Shown: positions 43,289-51,653 of the stretch, one piece after another
How the letters are laid out: each line of letters begins with the position of its first letter
Numbering within the stretch: the first letter of the stretch is position 1
Source of the DNA: Candidatus Anaerostipes avistercoris
GTDB taxonomy: Bacteria; Bacillota; Clostridia; Lachnospirales; Lachnospiraceae
Assembly (NCBI GenBank): GCA_019119895.1
Contig: DWWD01000048.1
Location: 1-64,000, forward strand
DNA: 64,000 nucleotides
Direction of reading: 5' to 3'
The notes under the pieces: model-generated
Databases searched by the model: none
What the model saw: only the letters and a program-made list of their open reading frames with translations
What the model was told of the DNA's origin: nothing
Translations under genes and position numbers: made by a program

Positions 43289-44686
43289 TCAGTCGTCTAC
43301 AATCGGCACAGGGGTGTCGTCCCATGCGTCAAGATCATTGATATATACTTTCGTCTCCTTTGAAATAACATTGGACAGCAGCAGAACCGCAATCAGGTTC
43401 GGAATTGCCATCAGAGCATTCAGAATATCAGCAAGCGCCCATACAACATCCAGAGTTACAACAGGTGCGATCGCTGCAACAACAACATAAAGCACACGAT
43501 AAGGAATCAGACCTTTCTTTCCGGAGAAATATTCTACCGCACGTTCTCCATAGTAAGCCCATCCCAGAACGGTAGAGTATGCAAAGCAGACGATTCCAAG
43601 GGTCAGAATGATTGGTCCGAGATAAGGAATCTGTCCGAATGCGAGCGTTGTCAAAACGCCGCCGTCTGTGATTTCATTTACGTTGATAGACGGATTTTTC
43701 ATGATCGTGGAAACCAGAGTCAGTCCAGTCATAAGACATACAACGACGGTATCCCAGAAAGTACCGGTAGAAGAAACCAGTGCCTGACGGACAGGGTTTC
43801 TTGTCTGAGCGGCTGCGGCTGCGATTGGAGCGGATCCCATACCAGATTCATTGGAGAACAGTCCTCTTGCGATTCCGTAACGCATTGCCATCATAATACC
43901 GGTTCCTACCAGACCGCCTGCGGCAGCTCCTGGCTGAAATGCCAGACGGCAGATGGTTGTGATTGCCGGGATAATATAGTCATAGTTGATGCAGAGAATG
44001 ATCACACATCCAAGTACGTAGAAAATAGCCATGAAAGGCACCAGCTTTTCACATACACGAGAGATGGATTTGATTCCACCGAAAATAACAAATGCAGTCA
44101 GAACAGCGACAACTACACCGACAATCCACACAGGGATTCCTGTGTTAGCTTTTACAACGTTTGCAATCGCATTTACCTGAGTGGCACATCCGATTCCAAA
44201 TGATGCAAATCCGGCAAAAACGGCGAAGATCATACCTAAGACCTTACCGAGTTTCTTCCATTTTAATCCGCGGGACAGAGCGTACATTGCGCCTCCCTGC
44301 ATTCTTCCGTCTTTTTTCTTTACCCTGTATTTTACAGCGATCAAAGCCTCAGAATATTTGGTCGCAATTCCAAATACACCGGAAAGCCAGCACCAGAGTA
44401 CGGCACCAGGTCCTCCGAGAGCGATCGCAGTACCTACACCGACGATATTACCGGTTCCGATGGTTGCGGCAAGAGCCGTTGTAAGAGCTCCAAAATTGGA
44501 TACCTCTCCATCAGCATCCGGGTCTTTTGTGACAGAAAGTTTAATTCCCTTTGTAATAGATTTCCATTGAATAAAGCGTGTTTTGAATGTCATAAAGATA
44601 TGAGTGCCAAATAATAAGATGATAAGCCACCATCCCCATATGACATCGTCGACTTTGTAAATCAAGTCGCTGATTGCTTCCAACAT
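43289..44686 (-). CDS. Sodium:alanine symporter (AGCS family)
   Basis: A 465-residue Na+-coupled alanine/glycine transporter with about 11 membrane segments. Typical motifs are TGNIVGVGTAIALGGPGAV, GVFGIATKYSEALIAVKYR and NESGMGSAPIAAAAAQT. It takes up small neutral amino acids into the cell. AAGGAGG lies before the ATG. A hairpin at 44742-44774 separates it from the upstream MATE gene, so it has its own promoter or is controlled by read-through. Confidence 0.93.
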   Translation of the reverse strand: MLEAISDLIYKVDDVIWGWWLIILLFGTHIFMTFKTRFIQWKSITKGIKLSVTKDPDADGEVSNFGALTTALAATIGTGNIVGVGTAIALGGPGAVLWCWLSGVFGIATKYSEALIAVKYRVKKKDGRMQGGAMYALSRGLKWKKLGKVLGMIFAVFAGFASFGIGCATQVNAIANVVKANTGIPVWIVGVVVAVLTAFVIFGGIKSISRVCEKLVPFMAIFYVLGCVIILCINYDYIIPAITTICRLAFQPGAAAGGLVGTGIMMAMRYGIARGLFSNESGMGSAPIAAAAAQTRNPVRQALVSSTGTFWDTVVVCLMTGLTLVSTIMKNPSINVNEITDGGVLTTLAFGQIPYLGPIILTLGIVCFAYSTVLGWAYYGERAVEYFSGKKGLIPYRVLYVVVAAIAPVVTLDVVWALADILNALMAIPNLIAVLLLSNVISKETKVYINDLDAWDDTPVPIVDD

Positions 44687-44734
44687 AAGTTTCTTATCCT
44701 CCTTGTATCATTATTTTCAGGTCAAAGACCGAAA

Positions 44735-44774
44735 AAAGCGCAAAAAGGTACCGTGGAAGAAACGGTACCTCTTT
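44735..44774 (-). terminator. Terminator after the reverse-strand MATE gene
   Basis: Reading on the reverse strand, AGGTACCGT and ACGGTACCT pair perfectly around TTCTTCC and are followed by TTTTGCGCTTTTTTC. It lies about 50 bases before the symporter start and could also act as an attenuator. Confidence 0.75.
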
Positions 44775-44843
44775 GTACTCATCTTTCATAGTTTACCGTA
44801 CTAGAGTGAAAATTTCAAGATAAAATGCGATAAAGACAGATAT

Positions 44844-46175
44844 TTAAGAAAATACAGCGGCTTTTTTTGTCTTCAGGAGGTATAAAATACCGGCAAAATC
44901 CGCAAGAAACCATCCGATCGGAACGGACCACCAGATTCCGACAACGCCCAGGGAAGGAATGGCTGAAAGGCGGTATGCGAGCAGAACACGGGTGCCCAAG
45001 GAGATAATGGTAAGGACAAGGGACATACCGGGCTTTCCAAGCGCGCGGTACAGGCCGTAAAGCAGGAACAGACAGCCGATTCCGCAGTAAAAACTTCCCT
45101 CAATATGCAGATAACGGACGCCTTCTGCCAGAATCTCAGTTTCGCCGGCGTCAATAAACAAAAGCATGAGCGGTTCTGCGAAGACCCAGATAAGAAGCGT
45201 AATGACGATGCAAAAAGCCATGGAAGACAGGAAGGCCCCATAGATTCCCCGGCGGATCCGGTCTTTTTTATCGGCTCCGTAGTTCTGGGCAATAAAAGTG
45301 GAAAAAGCATTGCCAAAATCCTGTACCGGCATATAGGCAAAGGAATCAATCTTAACGGCGGCGGCAAAAGCAGCCATCACCGCTGCGCCAAAGCTGTTGA
45401 CCAGTCCCTGTACCATAAGGATGCCAAGATTCATAATCGACTGCTGGACACATGTCAGGACGGAAAAATTGGCGATTTCCTTTAAACATACCTTTTGAAA
45501 ACGCAGGAGGGATGTTCTGATTTCAGGAAATTGAATCCAGGTATAGAGGAAGATTCCGATTCCGGAAACGTACTGTGAAATCACGGTTGCCTCGGCAGCG
45601 CCTGCTGTTCCCCTGGACAGTCCTACGACAAAAAGAAGATCCAGTCCGATATTCAGAATGGCGGAAACCGCAAGAAAAATCAGAGGAACGACGGAATTTC
45701 CAAGAGCCCGCAGGAAAGAAGAAAAATAGTTATAGAAAAATGTGGCGGTGATTCCAAAGAAAATGACCGCCAGATAATCCTTCATAAGGGGCTGTATTTC
45801 ATCCGGTACCTGCAGAAAAAGGATAATCTCATCTAACAATAAAAAAGAAGCAGCAGTCAGAATACAGGTAATGGCAGCGATAAAAAGAAACGAGGTTCCG
45901 ACAGAGTCTTTCAGTTTCTGAGAATTCCTCTGTCCGTAATAAATGGAAAATACGGTGCTGCTGCCCATACATAATCCCAGCAAAATCGAAGTAAGGAAAG
46001 TCATAAGAGTAAAAGCAGAGCCCACGGCTGCCAGGGCGTCAGCGCCCAGAAAACGGCCGACGATCAGAGTGTCCGCAACATTATAGCACTGCTGGAGCAG
46101 ATTTCCGAGGATCATGGGAACTGCGAATTTCAGCATGGTTCTGATTACAGGTCCCTCTGTCAGATTTTGGTTCAT
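44844..46175 (-). CDS. MATE-family efflux transporter
   Basis: A 443-residue, twelve-segment MATE protein. It has the N-terminal hallmark VPMILGNLLQQCYNVADTLI and the GRFLGADALAAVG pattern, repeated around LVQGLVNSFGAAVMAAF. It is the third MATE exporter of the window. The divergent Lrp gene lies 140 bases away across two palindromes, so Lrp probably controls both. The exported compound is unknown; amino-acid-related metabolites are suggested only by the Lrp neighbour. Confidence 0.9.
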   Translation of the reverse strand: MNQNLTEGPVIRTMLKFAVPMILGNLLQQCYNVADTLIVGRFLGADALAAVGSAFTLMTFLTSILLGLCMGSSTVFSIYYGQRNSQKLKDSVGTSFLFIAAITCILTAASFLLLDEIILFLQVPDEIQPLMKDYLAVIFFGITATFFYNYFSSFLRALGNSVVPLIFLAVSAILNIGLDLLFVVGLSRGTAGAAEATVISQYVSGIGIFLYTWIQFPEIRTSLLRFQKVCLKEIANFSVLTCVQQSIMNLGILMVQGLVNSFGAAVMAAFAAAVKIDSFAYMPVQDFGNAFSTFIAQNYGADKKDRIRRGIYGAFLSSMAFCIVITLLIWVFAEPLMLLFIDAGETEILAEGVRYLHIEGSFYCGIGCLFLLYGLYRALGKPGMSLVLTIISLGTRVLLAYRLSAIPSLGVVGIWWSVPIGWFLADFAGILYLLKTKKAAVFS

Positions 46176-46208
46176 TTGTCCGGACTCCTTTCATAATGTA
46201 AGTTATAA

Positions 46209-46223
46209 ATTACGTTTCGTAAT
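46209..46223. promoter_or_regulatory. Palindrome ATTACG-TTT-CGTAAT
   Basis: A perfect 6-bp-arm inverted repeat in the gap shared by the divergent MATE and Lrp genes. A candidate operator on the MATE side. Confidence 0.45.
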
Positions 46224-46251
46224 ATATTGTACCAGTAATGAACGAAATCTG

Positions 46252-46291
46252 CAATTCATGAATTGTGTTTTAATAAAAAATGCATTATGAT
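46252..46291 (+). promoter_or_regulatory. Palindrome and promoter of the Lrp gene
   Basis: CAATTCATGAATTG (46252-46265) is a perfect 14-bp palindrome overlapping the -35 TTGTGT (46263-46268). After 17 bases comes TATGAT (46286-46291). This position fits autoregulation. Confidence 0.6.
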
Positions 46292-46316
46292 GGAGACAAA
46301 AGGAAAGGAGAAGGAC

Positions 46317-46775
46317 ATGTTTCTCGATGGATTAGATACTCTGGATCAGAAGATCATAAAACTTCTGATGAAAAATGCAAGGATGTCCTATTCAGAAATA
46401 GGTGAGAAAGTGGGAATTTCCCGGGTTGCTGTAAAGATGAGGATTCAGGCTCTGGAAAAGAAAGGAGTCATCGAAGAATATACAACTATCATCAATCCTC
46501 AGAAAATCAGCGGCGTTGTGTCATGCTATTTTGAGCTGGAAGTCTCCCATGAAACACTGCAGGAAGTGATCCGGCGGTTAAAGGAAAACGAGAAAATCAC
46601 CCAGGTGTACCGTGTAACGGGAGAAAATAAACTTCATATCCACGCTGTTACAGCATCCAACGGGGAACTGGACCGGCTGATTCAGGAGGATATGGATACG
46701 CTTCCCGGAATCCTTCACATGAGCTGCAGTATTATATTGTCAAGGATCAAAGACATCAAAGGACTGCGTCTGTAA
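46317..46775 (+). CDS. Lrp/AsnC-family transcriptional regulator
   Basis: A 152-residue protein with an N-terminal helix-turn-helix (LDQKIIKLLMKNARMSYSEI, then GEKVGISRVAVKMRI) and a C-terminal RAM ligand domain (VSCYFELEVSHETLQEVI and the glycine-containing VTGENKLHIHAV). It should respond to an amino acid or similar ligand. ATG 46317 follows AAAGGAG, and the promoter at 46263-46291 rules out earlier starts. It is divergent from the MATE gene and followed by a small glutaredoxin-like gene. Confidence 0.92.
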   Translation: MFLDGLDTLDQKIIKLLMKNARMSYSEIGEKVGISRVAVKMRIQALEKKGVIEEYTTIINPQKISGVVSCYFELEVSHETLQEVIRRLKENEKITQVYRVTGENKLHIHAVTASNGELDRLIQEDMDTLPGILHMSCSIILSRIKDIKGLRL

Positions 46776-46823
46776 TGTGTTCTGGCAGAAAGTATGCAAA
46801 ATATGATAAAGGAGAAAGATAAT

Positions 46824-47096
46824 ATGGAACTTATTTTATTCGAATATCCCGGATGCCCATACTGCCGTCAGGCAGAGCGGATCATGGATGAGCTGATCAG
46901 CGAACATCCGGAATACGGCAAAGTGAAAATTGATATCATTGATGAGGTGGAACACTCAGAGATAGCGGATCAGTACAATTATTACTATACGCCGTGTTTT
47001 TTCCAGGGAAAGAAAAAATTATATGAGGCAGATCCGTCATGGAGTGAGGATGTTGTAAAAGAGAAACTGGATCAGATGTTCCGAAAGCTTGTATAA
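46824..47096 (+). CDS. Glutaredoxin/thioredoxin-like small protein
   Basis: A 90-residue thioredoxin-fold protein. The redox motif CPYC is near residues 10-13 (FEYPGCPYCRQAERIM), and the cis-proline region is YYYTPCFF. It probably reduces disulfides or glutathione-type mixed disulfides in the cytoplasm. ATG 46824 has AAAGGAG ten bases upstream. It lies about 50 bases after the Lrp gene and is probably read with it. Confidence 0.88.
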   Translation: MELILFEYPGCPYCRQAERIMDELISEHPEYGKVKIDIIDEVEHSEIADQYNYYYTPCFFQGKKKLYEADPSWSEDVVKEKLDQMFRKLV

Positions 47097-47132
47097 TCTG
47101 GAGAAAACTTTCTGACATTTTCAAAAAATCTA

Positions 47133-47161
47133 TTGACAGTCAGATCATCGGATGATATATT
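47133..47161 (+). promoter_or_regulatory. Promoter of the riboswitch operon
   Basis: TTGACA (47133-47138), 17 bases, TATATT (47156-47161): a near-consensus sigma-A promoter placing the transcript start near 47168, just before the aptamer. Confidence 0.85.
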
Positions 47162-47180
47162 CAATTCAAACAAAGCAAAT

Positions 47181-47307
47181 GAAAGGGAGTAGCTGAACGC
47201 TCAGTGATGAGTGGGTTTGAGATCGTCAGCCGCTGCGTGAAGCAGCCGTATCAAATGAGATAGCAAGACTTTTATTGTGGCTTAGGTCATGATAAGGGTC
47301 TTTTTAT
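47181..47307 (+). ncRNA. yybP-ykoY (manganese) riboswitch with intrinsic terminator
   Basis: The leader contains the family landmarks in order: AAAGGGAGTAGC near 47182, a paired region with GATCGTCAGCC near 47221, and TAGCAAGACTTTTATT near 47261. The 3' half AGACTTTTAT pairs with ATAAGGGTCT (47292-47301 region) over ten positions with two wobbles, followed by TTTTTATTTTT. Mn2+ binding to this family usually prevents terminator formation and turns expression on. The controlled genes are the small protein, YccF and EcsC genes downstream. Confidence 0.85.
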
Positions 47308-47367
47308 TTTTCTATAGAAAAATTGCAGCAAAATAACACTGGTATGAAAGAAATGAGGTTAAGAAGT

Positions 47368-47796
47368 ATGGGTGGAGAAATAGAAAAATTGGAAATTACA
47401 GAAGCGATTTTAGCTGGAGAAAGAGCGCTGGAGCGTCTTCAAAATGCGCGGGAACGTCTGGGAAAAGCAAAAAACTGGAGTCTCATTGATTTATTCGGTG
47501 GAGGGCTTTTTACAGACGTAATGAAACATTCCAGGTTAAAAGAAACAAAAGAATATCTGGAAGAAGCCAAAGAAGATTTGAGAAATTTCCGAAGAGAATT
47601 AAGCGATGTGCAGATGTTTCTGAATCTGAATCTGGAAATCAGTGATTTTCTGAAAGTAACTGACATATTTTTTGATAACCCTGTATCTGACTACATGGTG
47701 CAGTCCAAAATCAGCCAGGCAAAAGAACAGCTGGATGAGACTGTCTGCCAGGTGGAAAATCTGATATCGGATTTAAAACAGTTAAGAGATTATTAG
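47368..47796 (+). CDS. Small helical protein of unknown function
   Basis: A 142-residue protein, mostly helical and charged, with heptad-like stretches (ILAGERALERLQNARERLGK; KETKEYLEEAKEDLRNFRRE). A glycine-rich hydrophobic spot WSLIDLFGGGLFTD lies in the middle and could insert into or touch the membrane. I do not recognise an experimentally described family. ATG 47368 follows GAGG. It is the first gene under the Mn2+ riboswitch and is followed by YccF after 15 bases, so a membrane-stress or manganese role is inferred from context only. Confidence 0.78.
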   Translation: MGGEIEKLEITEAILAGERALERLQNARERLGKAKNWSLIDLFGGGLFTDVMKHSRLKETKEYLEEAKEDLRNFRRELSDVQMFLNLNLEISDFLKVTDIFFDNPVSDYMVQSKISQAKEQLDETVCQVENLISDLKQLRDY

Positions 47797-47811
47797 AAGG
47801 AGGAAAATGTT

Positions 47812-48171
47812 ATGGGATGTCTTGGAAATGTAATTTGGTTTATATGTGGAGGAGTCTTAAGCGGATTATCATGGTGCCTGGCAGGCTGTCTGTGGTGTAT
47901 TACCATTATCGGAATTCCGGTGGGCCTGCAGTGCTTTAAAATTGCATCACTGAGCTTCTTCCCGTTTGGAAAAGAAGTACGTTACGGCGGAGGCGCCGGA
48001 TCCTTTATCATGAACATTATATGGCTGATCGTATCCGGATTCTGGCTGGCAGTGGAGCATCTGATTTTTGGAGTGCTGCTCTGTATTACCATCGTCGGAA
48101 TTCCATTTGGGCTTCAGCATTTTAAACTGGCGAAACTGGCCCTGATGCCATTTGGCGCGGAGGTGTACTAA
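47812..48171 (+). CDS. YccF-domain membrane protein
   Basis: A 119-residue protein with two copies of the YccF repeat. Each has a membrane helix followed by the motif I-x-G-I-P-x-G-L-Q (ITIIGIPVGLQCFKIA and ITIVGIPFGLQHFKLA), then FFPFG or LMPFG. YccF proteins are small inner-membrane proteins of unknown function. AAGGAGG precedes the ATG. The stop overlaps the start of the EcsC gene (TAATG), so translation is coupled. Confidence 0.92.
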   Translation: MGCLGNVIWFICGGVLSGLSWCLAGCLWCITIIGIPVGLQCFKIASLSFFPFGKEVRYGGGAGSFIMNIIWLIVSGFWLAVEHLIFGVLLCITIVGIPFGLQHFKLAKLALMPFGAEVY

Positions 48172-48971
48172 TGCCGGATCCGAAGCAGAAACTTTATGCC
48201 TGGAAGGAGCTGAGAAGGCAGGAAAAGCAGGAAGCTGCCTGGCTGAGAAAACACAAGAATAGAAAAGAACCGCTGATACATCAAAAACTGGATCAGAAGA
48301 TCCCGCCAAAATTAAAAAGTACCCTGAATGCCGCTTTTGTGAAAGCATTTTCGGTTGTTTTCCAGAAGGGCTCCGGGGTGATCGAAAAGACATATGATAA
48401 AGAAGAATTAAAGCAGGATTATCAGGTCAGAGAATACGCGGCGCAATTAAAAAACAGCCGGAAAGGACTGCGGACCTTCTCCAGAGATGCAAAGAAAACA
48501 GGAAGAAAAAATCTTATGATTTCGGGCGGAGCAGGCATCGGCATGGGGATTCTCGGAATCGGACTGCCGGATATTCTTTTATTCGCAGGAATCGCGGAGA
48601 AAAATATTTACGAAATCGCACTGAATTATGGCTGTGAATACGATTCAGAAGAGGAGAAAAAATTTATTCTGATGCTGATTCAGGGAGCGGTTTCTTACGG
48701 AGAGGCGGCAGAAGCCATCAATCAAAAGATTGATGACTTTATTGATTCCGGAGAATTTGCAGAAAATATGTCTCTGGAAGAACAGATAGCCGCCACAGCC
48801 CATCAGTTGTCAGAGGAACTTCTATATATGAAGTTCCTTCAGGGAATTCCTGTGATTGGAGTGGTCGGAGGAGCGTTTGACGCCGTGTTTATGAAACGTA
48901 TTACAGATTATGCCGTATTAAAATATGACAGAAGGTTTTTGAAAAAACATTTCACAGAATCGGTTCAATGA
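48171..48971 (+). CDS. EcsC-family protein
   Basis: A 266-residue EcsC-domain protein. The central hydrophobic segment NLMISGGAGIGMGILGIGLPDILLF and the C-terminal GIPVIGVVGGAFDAVFMKRI are typical of the family. The N-terminus is strongly basic. EcsC proteins are membrane-associated and of unclear biochemical role. Its last 20 bases overlap the end of the converging TetR gene. It is the last gene of the manganese-riboswitch operon. Confidence 0.88.
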   Translation: MPDPKQKLYAWKELRRQEKQEAAWLRKHKNRKEPLIHQKLDQKIPPKLKSTLNAAFVKAFSVVFQKGSGVIEKTYDKEELKQDYQVREYAAQLKNSRKGLRTFSRDAKKTGRKNLMISGGAGIGMGILGIGLPDILLFAGIAEKNIYEIALNYGCEYDSEEEKKFILMLIQGAVSYGEAAEAINQKIDDFIDSGEFAENMSLEEQIAATAHQLSEELLYMKFLQGIPVIGVVGGAFDAVFMKRITDYAVLKYDRRFLKKHFTESVQ

Positions 48972-49515
48972 CCGCCCGGAAATACCGGTCTAATTCCTCA
49001 GGAGTCTGTTTCATCTGACCTTTGATCCACCACAGTACCATTTCTACAAAACTGCCGGAAATGTGGTGAACTAAAAAGTCCTGAGGAATATCGGTATTGT
49101 TCCTCCTGTTCTGACTGACAACCTGATCCCGTATCAATTCATTAAGACTGTCTTTAAAATACCGCAGGAACAGTTCACTGCTTTCACAGGAAAGAAGTTC
49201 GAGAATATTGTGTTCATTTTCCTGTAAATGCTGTAATAGGTGGCAGAATACAGATTCCGGCGCGCTTTCATCAGAATACAATCCGTGGGTATGTGTACAG
49301 TCGGCTGCGCTGCTGATAATATGACTGAAAAGACCTTCACACAGGGCTTTTAGAAGGTCGTCCTTTGTCTCAAAATGGGCATAAAAAGTAGTCCGTCCTA
49401 CATTGGCAGTGTCAATGATTTCCTGTACTGTAATTTTACTGTAACTTTTTCTGGCTAAAAGTGTGCTGAGTGCGGCAAAAATAGCTGCCCTGGTTTTCTG
49501 CTGGCGTCTGTCCAT
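48952..49515 (-). CDS. TetR/AcrR-family regulator
   Basis: A 187-residue TetR-like protein. The helix-turn-helix is in KITVQEIIDTANVGRTTFYA, followed by HFETKDDLLKALCEG, and the C-terminal domain resembles TetR_C_33-type regulators (TPEELDRYFRAVIEPIL). ATG 49515 has GGAAGGAG upstream. An inverted repeat at 49545 lies directly before it, in the gap shared with the divergent P-type ATPase, which is the probable target. The gene converges on EcsC with a 20-base overlap. Confidence 0.9.
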   Translation of the reverse strand: MDRRQQKTRAAIFAALSTLLARKSYSKITVQEIIDTANVGRTTFYAHFETKDDLLKALCEGLFSHIISSAADCTHTHGLYSDESAPESVFCHLLQHLQENEHNILELLSCESSELFLRYFKDSLNELIRDQVVSQNRRNNTDIPQDFLVHHISGSFVEMVLWWIKGQMKQTPEELDRYFRAVIEPIL

Positions 49516-49544
49516 AATAACTCCTTCCGTACATTTTTTCAAAA

Positions 49545-49562
49545 ATGTTCCATACCGAACAT
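49545..49562. promoter_or_regulatory. Inverted repeat ATGTTC-N6-GAACAT
   Basis: Perfect 6-bp arms, 30 bases before the TetR start and 150 bases before the P-type ATPase. The likely TetR operator. Confidence 0.55.
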
Positions 49563-49711
49563 GGGGATGATATTATCCATTGTATTTCAACATTTCCCTG
49601 TTTACAATAAAAGAGAACAAAATGTTTGTTATCAAATTTATTGTACGGAAACTGCAGATGAGTGTCAAGCGAAAAAGCGTTTGAAATGCTGTGGAGACAG
49701 GAGGGATTATG

Positions 49712-51607
49712 ATGTTAAAGAAACTCAATGATTTTCTGGCGGGACTTCCAATGACGATAGCAGCAGGTGTATTTCTGCTGCTGGATCTGGTGCCGCATCT
49801 GATGGAGGAATTTGGCAGCGCGCCGGTCCGGTTTACGTTCCTGCCGTTTGATCCGGCGTGGGTGACCATCATAATCAGCGGCATTCCGCTTTTATATTTA
49901 GCCGTCTGGAGAATCATTTATAATCCCGGCATCAATAAAATATCCTCCGCTCTTTTGATCTGTATTGCTATGTTTGCGGCGATTGCAATCGGAGATCTGT
50001 TTGCTGCCGGGGAAGTCGTATTCATTATGGCAATCGGAGCGCTTTTAGAAGAAGCGACTACCAACCGGGCCAAAAAGGGACTGAAAAATCTGATCAGTCT
50101 TACGCCGGCAAAAGGCCGCAGGCTGGAAAAAGGAAAGGAAGAAATGATACCGGCAGAAGAGATCAGACAGGGAGATATCCTGCGTATTCTGCCCGGAGAA
50201 ACGATTCCGGCTGACGGCATTATTATAAATGGAGAAACATCCGTTGATCAGTCTATTATGACAGGAGAATCTCTGCCGGTTGATAAAGGTGTGGGAGAGG
50301 AAGTTTTCTGCGGCACGATCAATCGTTTCGGTTCCATTGATATTTCTGCAACAAAGGCAGGTGAGAACAGTTCTCTGCAAAAACTGATTCGGATGGTACA
50401 GGAGGCAGAGAACAGGCAGGCTCCCATGCAGAGAATTGCCGACAGAGTGGCAAGCTGGCTGGTGCCTGCTGCACTGCTGATCGCTGTTTCTGCCTATGTG
50501 TTTACCGGGAATATTATTACCGCTGTGACCGTATTAGTTGTATTCTGTCCATGCGCTCTGGTTCTGGCAACGCCGACCGCCATTATGGCAGCCATCGGGC
50601 AGGCAGCAAAACACGGTGTGATCATCAAGTCTGGCGAAGCACTTGAGAAAATGGGGAAAGTAGATACGATTGCCTTTGATAAAACCGGAACCCTGACTTA
50701 TGGTCGTCTGGATGTCAGCGACATCATTTCTTTTGATGAAACCATCAGTGAAATGGATTTACTTTCTCTGGCTGCTTCTGCCGAAGCCAGGAGTGAACAC
50801 CCTCTGGGAAAAGCGATTGCAGCATATGCCAAATCAAAAAATGTTCCATTGATGGAATCAGGTGCATTCAAAATGACTGCCGGCAGGGGAATTTCTGTGG
50901 AGATGGAAAATCGCATACTGCTTTGCGGAAATGAAAAATTCCTGGAAGAAAACGGTGTTTTAATCGACGGCGATGTTAAAACCGTATTGGAGCAGCTGCG
51001 CACACAGGGAAAGGCTTCGATACTTACGGCAGACAATCAAAGATGTATTGGAATCATTGCACTTTCTGATGTACTGCGCCCGGAAGCAAAAGATATGGTT
51101 TCCCGGCTTTCAGATATGCGCACCCGTACCGTTTTGCTGACCGGCGACCACCAGAAAACGGCAGATTATTTTGCAAAACAGGCCGGTATTTCTGAAGTCC
51201 GGGCAGAATTGCTGCCGGAGGAAAAAGTGCGGAATATTGAAAAACTGCAGGAGGAACATCATAAAGTCTGTATGATCGGCGACGGCGTTAATGACGCACC
51301 GGCTCTGAAAACAGCGGATGTAAGCGTGGCAATGGGAAGTATGGGAAGTGATATTGCCATAAATGCCGCGGAAGTTGCCTTAATGAGTGATGATATTTCA
51401 AAAATCCCATATTTGAAGCGGCTGTCCAATGCAACGGTTAAAACGATCAAAGCCAGTATTACATTATCCATGTGCATTAATTTTGCGGCAATCGTGCTGT
51501 CTCTTATGGAAGTGCTGACACCGACTACCGGGGCGCTGGTGCATAATGCAGGATCCTGCTTTGTGGTACTGATCGCTGCCTTACTGTACGACAGGAAATT
51601 CGAGTGA
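49712..51607 (+). CDS. P1B-type heavy-metal-translocating ATPase
   Basis: A 631-residue metal pump. The intramembrane metal motif CPC is in VVFCPCALVLATP. The phosphorylation site is DKTGTLT, the nucleotide-binding SEHPLGKAI carries the His-Pro pair, and GDGVNDAPAL is the hinge. The last helix has VHNAGSCFVVL, which suggests a Zn/Cd or Mn subtype and not copper. There is no N-terminal heavy-metal-binding domain. ATG 49712 is seven bases after AGGAGG; ATG 49709 is too close. It is divergent from a TetR gene and lies next to the manganese-riboswitch operon. The metal is undecided. Confidence 0.92.
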   Translation: MLKKLNDFLAGLPMTIAAGVFLLLDLVPHLMEEFGSAPVRFTFLPFDPAWVTIIISGIPLLYLAVWRIIYNPGINKISSALLICIAMFAAIAIGDLFAAGEVVFIMAIGALLEEATTNRAKKGLKNLISLTPAKGRRLEKGKEEMIPAEEIRQGDILRILPGETIPADGIIINGETSVDQSIMTGESLPVDKGVGEEVFCGTINRFGSIDISATKAGENSSLQKLIRMVQEAENRQAPMQRIADRVASWLVPAALLIAVSAYVFTGNIITAVTVLVVFCPCALVLATPTAIMAAIGQAAKHGVIIKSGEALEKMGKVDTIAFDKTGTLTYGRLDVSDIISFDETISEMDLLSLAASAEARSEHPLGKAIAAYAKSKNVPLMESGAFKMTAGRGISVEMENRILLCGNEKFLEENGVLIDGDVKTVLEQLRTQGKASILTADNQRCIGIIALSDVLRPEAKDMVSRLSDMRTRTVLLTGDHQKTADYFAKQAGISEVRAELLPEEKVRNIEKLQEEHHKVCMIGDGVNDAPALKTADVSVAMGSMGSDIAINAAEVALMSDDISKIPYLKRLSNATVKTIKASITLSMCINFAAIVLSLMEVLTPTTGALVHNAGSCFVVLIAALLYDRKFE

Positions 51608-51653
51608 AGATGCGGGGAAGGAAATGGTTTTTAAAATAGTCATTCACTGCGGA

